Shown: positions 50,576 to 55,691 of the stretch, piece after piece
Layout of the letters: each line of letters starts with the position of its first letter
Position numbering within the stretch: position 1 is the first letter of the stretch
Source: Gemmatimonadota bacterium
GTDB lineage: Bacteria > Gemmatimonadota > Gemmatimonadetes > Palauibacterales > Palauibacteraceae
Direction of reading: 5' to 3'
Assembly (NCBI GenBank): GCA_029262175.1
Contig: JAJCZV010000114.1
Location: forward strand, 1-55,691
DNA length: 55,691 nt
The notes under the pieces: generated by a model
The model's input: only the letters and a program-made list of their open reading frames with translations
What the model was told of the DNA's origin: nothing
The model's database searches: none
Position numbers and translations under genes: made by a program

Positions 50576-51421
50576 ATGAAAAACACCGACGCGGAGGCGC
50601 CGCGGCCGGTTCCCTCGCTCGAAGGGATCCGCCTCGGAAAGTACGACGTCCGCGAAGTCTTGGGGGAGGGGGGTATGGGCGTCGTCCATCGCGCCTACGA
50701 TACCGCTCTGGAACGGGATGTCGCGCTCAAGGTGTTGTCTCCGTCTCTCGGAAACGACCTGAAGGCGCGGGCTCGTTTCTTATTGGAAGCGCGCGCGGCT
50801 GGAGCGATCGACCACGGAAACGTTTGTACCATTCATGAGGCCGACACCACGCCAGACGGCACGCTGTATATCGCGATGGCGCTGTACAAGGGCGAAACTC
50901 TGAAGGAGCGACTGACGCGAGGTCGGTGCACACTAGAGGAATGCCTCGACTGGACGCTGCAGGCTTGCTCAGGACTGGAGCAGGTTCACGACGCCGGGAT
51001 CATTCACCGAGATCTCACTCCGGGGAACTTGCTGCGGACCGAGCACGGTGTCGTGAAGTTGCTCGACTTCGGGATCGCCAAGCTCGTCGAGGACAGCTTT
51101 ACGAGCGGGCCCGCCGCGTTCGGGGCGGTGCGCTATATGCCGCCCGAGCAGTTGGAGGGAAACGCTCGTCGGCCTCAGGTGGACATTTGGTCGATGGGAG
51201 TGCTCATGTATGAGATGTTGTCGGGGCAGCCTCCCTTCGTTGGGGACGATGCGGTGAAGGTCATTTCCCAAGTCCTACGGGACGATCCCGCACCCCTCGC
51301 GAGTGTGGTAACCGGCCTCCCGGAGCCGGTCTCCGCCGGCGTGATGCAAGCCCTGCAGAAGGATCCGAATGCGCGGCCGTCGTCGGTGCACGAGTTTCTG
51401 TGCCGGCTCACGCTTCGGTGA
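50576..51421 (+). CDS. Small Ser/Thr kinase with HRDLT catalytic loop
   Basis: 281 residues from ATG 50576 (GGAG five bases upstream); sequence before it in frame is non-coding in character. It is a kinase domain only: VLGEGGMGVVHRAYD, DVALKVL with the ATP Lys, IIHRDLTPGNLL, LLDFGIAKL and YMPPEQLEG. The catalytic-loop Lys of HRDLKP is Thr here, a change tolerated in some bacterial kinases but often lowering activity. No membrane or sensor domain, so it is a soluble kinase that may take input from another protein, possibly the membrane kinase upstream. Confidence 0.88.
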   Translation: MKNTDAEAPRPVPSLEGIRLGKYDVREVLGEGGMGVVHRAYDTALERDVALKVLSPSLGNDLKARARFLLEARAAGAIDHGNVCTIHEADTTPDGTLYIAMALYKGETLKERLTRGRCTLEECLDWTLQACSGLEQVHDAGIIHRDLTPGNLLRTEHGVVKLLDFGIAKLVEDSFTSGPAAFGAVRYMPPEQLEGNARRPQVDIWSMGVLMYEMLSGQPPFVGDDAVKVISQVLRDDPAPLASVVTGLPEPVSAGVMQALQKDPNARPSSVHEFLCRLTLR

Positions 51422-51643
51422 GCAGGTCAGCCACTGCCGCGGGAGTCGGGAAGCCCCTTCGATGCTTGCGTTGGAGCGGCGCGATCTCGAACCGACCGTC
51501 CAATGATTGGGCTCTTGGGCTGCGGAAGGGGCCGCCGAGTCGTCTAGCCGTGCGGAGTGGGCCGACCTCTCCTATGCCACCAGGCGCACGCCATCCCCCC
51601 CGAACCGAAGGGCCGAACTTGAGCGGAGAACCACTTGATTCGG

Positions 51644-52066
51644 TTACGCCGGGCTGGCCCGTCCATTCGGCGCGATCGATTCTGCCGCCGAAGCGTGCCC
51701 ATTTCGAGCGGGTCGCCCATTGGGTCGCAGCGAGGCGGCAAGTCCCACGGCTGGCATTCCGATCCCGGTCGAGTCGCCCCCCTGGAGATTCAGGACCCCC
51801 GCTCCCGTAGGCTCCTGCTCGAGCTCGAGTAGCCTGGCTTGGAGCGCGTCTCGCTCAGCCATGAGTCGACGCCGATCTTCCGCGTCGTGCTCGCGCGTCT
51901 GGGCGAGGGTGCGGGTCGCGTCCATCTCGACGGCGCACAGGAGTGTCTCGAACTTTCGCTTCAACATCAACTCTCGTCCCGAGGCCTGCCAACCTCGGAT
52001 CGACCACCCAAGCATCCCAATCCCCAGCCCCGAGAGTACGGTCAGGAGCCAGATCTGCGCGGTCAA
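51644..52066 (-). CDS. Membrane-anchored coiled-coil protein
   Basis: 140 residues from TTG 52066 (AAGGA seven bases upstream); the open frame extends further up but looks non-coding. One N-terminal membrane helix (IWLLTVLSGLGIGMLGWSIR) is followed by a coiled coil (LMLKRKFETLLCAVEMDA then RRRLMAERDALQARLLELEQ), then a Gly/Ala-rich tail. Convergent with the kinase gene. No family recognised. Confidence 0.55.
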   Translation of the reverse strand: MTAQIWLLTVLSGLGIGMLGWSIRGWQASGRELMLKRKFETLLCAVEMDATRTLAQTREHDAEDRRRLMAERDALQARLLELEQEPTGAGVLNLQGGDSTGIGMPAVGLAASLRPNGRPARNGHASAAESIAPNGRASPA

Positions 52067-52797
52067 TGCCAGTCCTTTCGCGTCCGTGCCCGGTCCACCC
52101 AGGGGCGTTTGCCGCCCGGGGCCTTGGCGCGTGAAGGTAGGGCGGCTCCATGCATCTCTCGGACCGGCCCGATGCCATCTCCTTGTCGGCACCCCGAGGG
52201 GCGAGGAAGACCACGCTTGCCCGGCCCTGACGCGGGAGCGGAGCTGGCGGGGATTTTCCGCGTAGATACTGGCCAGACGGCCTTAGCCGGCGACCGGGCT
52301 CCGGTGCCGGCGAGCCCGACCGGGCTCCGCCCACTTGGAGCTCAGCGGGGCTATCTACCTGCGATGAAACGACATAACCCGATGCTCTGATGCAACACAT
52401 TTGCATCGTTCCGGGGACAATCGGCCCCCGATCGCTCGACCATCGGTCTCGGAGTTGGACAGGGGGGGTGGGTCATTCCGGCGTTCAGAAGCTGGAGCAT
52501 CGAAAGCTGGACCATCGAATCGGGACTCGAGAATATCCGGGCGCGACTCCTTGTCATACAGGACCTGGCCGATCCATTCGGTTCGATGACACAGGTCGAG
52601 GCCATCCTGGCGCGCGTGCTGACGGTGCGCTCGACCGCGATCTCGCCCACCTAACGATCATCTCACGCTGGCTTCACGACGCGAGGTCACACTGCACGCG
52701 AATCGCCTGCGGGTGCAGTCTCCTGTCTATCTGCGTTGCCTCGATCCGAGGCGCTGGGCCGGAGGCTGTGCCCCAGGCCAAGCCTCGAGGAGGACAG
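52067..52797. other. Intergenic region upstream of the RCC1 lipoprotein
   Basis: 731 bases. The long plus-strand frame upstream of 52798 has no ribosome site and Arg/Ser-rich composition, so I treat it as chance. GACCGGGCTCC occurs twice near 52292 and 52318. Nothing else can be supported. Confidence 0.45.
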
Positions 52798-54825
52798 ATG
52801 CGCAGACTGACCACACTCGTGGCCGCAACGCTGGCGGCCACACTCATCTGGGGAGCCTGTGACGAAGGCACGGACCCAGTCGGACCACGAGAAGTTCCGG
52901 ACCAACCATCTCCGGCGGAGCACTCTCCGACATCCAGCATCTCCGACGCGGCCAATGGCGGGAATGAGCACTTCTATTGGCTCCCGCCCATGGTGTCGAA
53001 CCCGAGTCCCACAGGCACGTTTGATGGGAGCCGGTCGCCCCACCTAATGATTTGCGAGCTCGACGGGGCCGACTGTGCCGTACCGCAGCCGACCGATTTT
53101 CCCATCGTATTCACGCTGACCGGAGGTCCTAGCGGTGAGACGATCACCGTCTCGGGCGATAAGTACCAAGCGAACTGGCACACGGACGAAGTGCCACTCG
53201 ACCCCAATGAGTTCTATCGGGTCGAGGTGACCGTCGGCGTGCAATCGCTCGGACACGCGGACATCGATCCGGTCAGCAACGGGAAGGGGCTCAAGAATGT
53301 AGATACCGAAGAGTACATCGGGCTCGTAAACGGTCGCACGCTGCCCATCAAGTTTCGGATCGAAGATGGCGCGGTGGACGAAGAGGGGCCCGTGACCAGC
53401 ACCGTCGCGGGCGCGCCGAACCCGGCCCCCGTTGGCGTGGACGTCGATTTGACGGCCAGTGTGGACGACGCTCTCACGGGCAACTCCGACATCGCTTCAG
53501 CGGAATACAACATCGATGCGGGCCCGCTCGTCGCCATGTCTGCCCAGGACGGAACCTTCGACTCCCCAACCGAAGTGGTGGCTGCAACCATCCCTGGGTT
53601 CGGTTCGCCCGGTGACTATACCGTATGCGTTCGAGGGACGGACGCCGCCGGTAACACCGGGGCGGAGGTGTGCACCACGGTTACGGTCGAGGGGTTCGCT
53701 TGGGCCCAAGTCTCGACGGGAGCCAATCACGCCTGCGCCGTCTCCACCGACGGAACGCCTTATTGCTGGGGCTTCGGCAACACCGGTCAACTCGGTCATG
53801 GAACAACCGCGTCAAAGGACGTACCCACGCTGGTTTCGGGTGGGCTCTCCATTGCCTCCATCGACGCCGCCGGGGACGGTCGCACCTGCGCGATCACGAC
53901 CAGCGGCCAGACCTACTGCTGGGGTGAGAACTTCTCCGGCGAACTCGGGATCGGCAGCACCGGACCGAACGAACTCACGCCAGCGTTGGTTGCGGGTGGA
54001 CACACATTCCAAGAGGTCCACAACTCGGGATCGTATACCTGCGCCCGAGATCTGGGTGGGGCCGCCTACTGCTGGGGTAACAACTCCTTCGGTTGGGTGG
54101 GAGACGGGACCTTCACCAGTCGAGTCGTGCCGACGGCGGTCGTTGGCGGACTCACCTTCCAGTCTCTTTCGATCGGGGCCGGATCGTGTGGCCTGACTAC
54201 AGGTGGCGCCGGCTACTGTTGGGGTGGGACTGGTCGCAGCCAGCTGGGTAACGGAGGCACAGCTGGTTCCTTCAACACACCACAGCCGATCGCGGGTGGA
54301 CACACGTTTGATGAACTCGAGATCTGGGGGGACAGCGGCTGCGGTCTCGAGCCCGGTGGAGACGTGTATTGCTGGGGGACCAACTGGACCGGTGCACTCG
54401 CCGTGGCCCCGATCGATGTGGCCGGTTCGGCGGGGGAGCCCACGCCGCTGCTCGCCGGCGTCCCCACGAACTTCGTCGCATTAGCCGCAGGCGGTTTCTT
54501 CAACTGTGGTCTCGACGGCAGCGGTGCTGCGTACTGTTGGGGCCAAAACAAGAGCGGGACCCTCGGGGTCGATCCTGCCACGACCACCGAGGATTGCCGC
54601 GAGTTCACGCCTACGATCACCAGTACCTGTAGTTCCGTACCTGTCCCCGTGTCCGGAGGACACTCGTTCGTCCAAATCGATGCGGGGACCAACAACGTTT
54701 GCGGGCTGACCACCGATGGGGAGATCTGGTGCTGGGGTCGTGCCGATATCGGCGCCCTCGGCGATGGGTCGGGTTTCGCGAGCCCGTTTTCCTTTACGCC
54801 GGTGCAAGTGGTTGATCCCATCTGA
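52798..54825 (+). CDS. RCC1-repeat lipoprotein with the conserved N-terminal domain
   Basis: 675 residues from ATG 52798 (GAGGAGG just upstream). The signal ends in a lipobox (IWGAC). Residues about 45-195 match the 22910 lipoprotein: HFYWLPPMV, NWHTDEVPLD, LGHADIDPVSNGKGLKNV and NGRTLPIKFRIEDG. A bacterial Ig-like segment follows (about 205-300). The remaining 370 residues are RCC1-type propeller repeats (ACAVSTDGTPYCWGFGNTGQ, TCAITTSGQTYCWGENFSGE), each with paired Cys. Likely outer-membrane or surface-attached. Function unknown. Confidence 0.85.
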   Translation: MRRLTTLVAATLAATLIWGACDEGTDPVGPREVPDQPSPAEHSPTSSISDAANGGNEHFYWLPPMVSNPSPTGTFDGSRSPHLMICELDGADCAVPQPTDFPIVFTLTGGPSGETITVSGDKYQANWHTDEVPLDPNEFYRVEVTVGVQSLGHADIDPVSNGKGLKNVDTEEYIGLVNGRTLPIKFRIEDGAVDEEGPVTSTVAGAPNPAPVGVDVDLTASVDDALTGNSDIASAEYNIDAGPLVAMSAQDGTFDSPTEVVAATIPGFGSPGDYTVCVRGTDAAGNTGAEVCTTVTVEGFAWAQVSTGANHACAVSTDGTPYCWGFGNTGQLGHGTTASKDVPTLVSGGLSIASIDAAGDGRTCAITTSGQTYCWGENFSGELGIGSTGPNELTPALVAGGHTFQEVHNSGSYTCARDLGGAAYCWGNNSFGWVGDGTFTSRVVPTAVVGGLTFQSLSIGAGSCGLTTGGAGYCWGGTGRSQLGNGGTAGSFNTPQPIAGGHTFDELEIWGDSGCGLEPGGDVYCWGTNWTGALAVAPIDVAGSAGEPTPLLAGVPTNFVALAAGGFFNCGLDGSGAAYCWGQNKSGTLGVDPATTTEDCREFTPTITSTCSSVPVPVSGGHSFVQIDAGTNNVCGLTTDGEIWCWGRADIGALGDGSGFASPFSFTPVQVVDPI

Positions 54826-54854
54826 CCGCAGCCGTCGCGGGTAGCATGTGATGA

Positions 54855-54886
54855 GGGAGGAGGGCGGCCTCGGTCGTCCTCCTCCC
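54855..54886 (+). terminator. Hairpin after the RCC1 lipoprotein
   Basis: GGGAGGAGG pairs with CCTCCTCCC, extendable inward by three pairs including one wobble, 30 bases after the stop. No T-run. Confidence 0.6.
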
Positions 54887-55043
54887 GCATCGGACTACCA
54901 AAGAGCCTTGGATCGGCGGTCAAACCAATAGGATCAAGAGACCCGCCGCCGAGAATGAGACCCATGCAACGCTGGGCGTGCACTCGTTGTCAGAGAAGCG
55001 CTGCGAAGTTTCTCGACCAACCGACCGAAGAGGCGAACCCACC

Positions 55044-55691
55044 ATGCGCCCCAGTCCGTCGTGTCAAAGACTTCCTCTGACGGCGCTCGCCTGGTTCGCA
55101 CCGCTGGCCCTCGCCGCGTGCAGCCCCGAGGCCGGTGCCCGCACGGCGTCGTGGACCGGCACCATCGACACGCTCGCCTCAGGTCGGGTCGTCGTCGTAA
55201 ACCCCAGCGAGCCGCTGTGGAAAGAGGGCGAGCGCTGGACCGTGACCGAGGATCTACGGATCGGCACGCTCGATGAGCCGGGGCCCTATGAGTTCGCCGA
55301 GATCATCGCGCTCGATGTCGATGCGTTCGGCCGCATCTGGGCGCTGGAAGCTCAGTCCAAAGAGATCCGCGTTTTCGACGCTCAAGGTCGACATGTACGG
55401 ACGGTGGGAGGAGCGGGTGGTGGACCCGGCGAGTTCAACGGCCCCGCGCACGCCGAGTTCGGTCCGGACGGGCACTTGTGGGTCGTCGATCCTCAGAACA
55501 ACCGGATCTCCGTCATCGACACTGCGGGTACGTTCGTGGCTTCGCACCGAATCGAGGGCGGGTTCTTCATGTCTCCCTGGCCGGGCGGTTTTGATCTGCA
55601 CGGCAACTACTACCTCCCGGTCCCGCGCTCGGATCCGGACCGCGGCTTCGGGCTGTCGCTGGTCCGACACGACCTCGACCTCACGCCAATG
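55044..55691 (+). CDS. Six-bladed propeller lipoprotein, C-terminus off the window
   Basis: My translation from ATG 55044 gives an open frame to the window edge (216 codons). MRPSPSCQRLPLTALAWF leads to a lipobox (LAAC). After a linker come NHL-like propeller blades: LDVDAFGRIWALEAQSKEI, RVFDAQGRHVRTVGGAGGGP, AEFGPDGHLWVVDPQNNRIS. This is the 6-bladed beta-propeller lipoprotein type abundant in Gemmatimonadota and Bacteroidota. Not related in sequence to the RCC1 protein before it. Confidence 0.82.
   Translation, partial: MRPSPSCQRLPLTALAWFAPLALAACSPEAGARTASWTGTIDTLASGRVVVVNPSEPLWKEGERWTVTEDLRIGTLDEPGPYEFAEIIALDVDAFGRIWALEAQSKEIRVFDAQGRHVRTVGGAGGGPGEFNGPAHAEFGPDGHLWVVDPQNNRISVIDTAGTFVASHRIEGGFFMSPWPGGFDLHGNYYLPVPRSDPDRGFGLSLVRHDLDLTPM

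Noticed and set aside
52390..52797. In-frame extension upstream of the RCC1 lipoprotein
   Set aside because: The lipoprotein signal and strong ribosome site at 52798 mark the true start; upstream residues look random.
1..55691. CRISPR array, insertion sequence or integrase
   Set aside because: No regularly spaced repeats, transposase or tyrosine/serine recombinase motifs were seen on either strand, so the mobility of the island rests on indirect signs only.

Overview
The window is high-GC, gene-dense bacterial DNA. Many Sec/Tat lipoproteins, beta-propeller secreted proteins, a BTAD regulator fused to a propeller, DUF222-HNH, M28 peptidases and Hanks-type kinases together suggest a Gemmatimonadota-like organism. 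This is inferred from gene content; no rRNA or housekeeping marker is present to prove it.

Region 1 (1-1733) is the 3' end of a chromosomal respiratory operon on the minus strand: a Rieske lipoprotein followed 18 bases later by a PQQ-dependent alcohol dehydrogenase that runs off the left edge. At 1819-1968 lies a damaged tRNA-Arg(ACG)-like sequence with an intact 3' half and a strong hairpin behind it. This is a plausible scar of island integration.

Region 2 (about 2.0-21.5 kb) is a defence island. It holds an XRE repressor plus ImmA/IrrE protease, a 59-residue YjzC-like gene, an AbiGi-like gene overlapping an unknown partner, and a vsr-dcm-endonuclease modification cluster. A broken nuclease remnant follows, then a tightly coupled four-gene minus-strand operon of about 12 kb: a 942-residue unknown, a 712-residue coiled-coil unknown, a 2002-residue DUF1998 helicase and a RecB/Cas4-like nuclease. 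The giant helicase resembles DruE of Druantia; the two large unknowns plus a nearby cytosine methylase recall Druantia type II, and the attached RecB-like nuclease is the unusual part. A small GIY-YIG protein closes the island. No integrase was found.

Region 3 (21.6-33.6 kb) is accessory DNA with rearrangements. An M28 peptidase gene is partly duplicated (723 bp, 5274 bp apart) around a TolB-like lipoprotein and a BTAD-transmembrane-propeller protein. A DUF222-HNH gene follows. An uncharacterised protein family occurs once intact with an XRE regulator and a clear palindromic operator, and three more times as truncated copies or scraps (29.6, 41.4 and 44.5 kb). A DUF4258/YgiT-like pair and VapBC are also present.

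Region 4 (33.7-41.3 kb) reads as one surface-signalling locus: ECF sigma factor, zinc-finger anti-sigma, TPR-CHAT (caspase-like) lipoprotein, two paralogous secreted lipoproteins and a propeller lipoprotein.

Region 5 (41.6-55.7 kb) carries a secreted PA/M28 peptidase, an MNT-HEPN toxin-antitoxin pair with two tandem operators, a cytosolic subtilase with an Asp-to-Glu change at the usual catalytic position, a multi-pass membrane GAF-zinc ribbon-kinase, a second kinase with HRDLT in the catalytic loop, two small helical proteins, an RCC1-repeat lipoprotein whose N-terminal domain matches the 22.9-kb lipoprotein, and a six-bladed propeller lipoprotein cut by the right edge.
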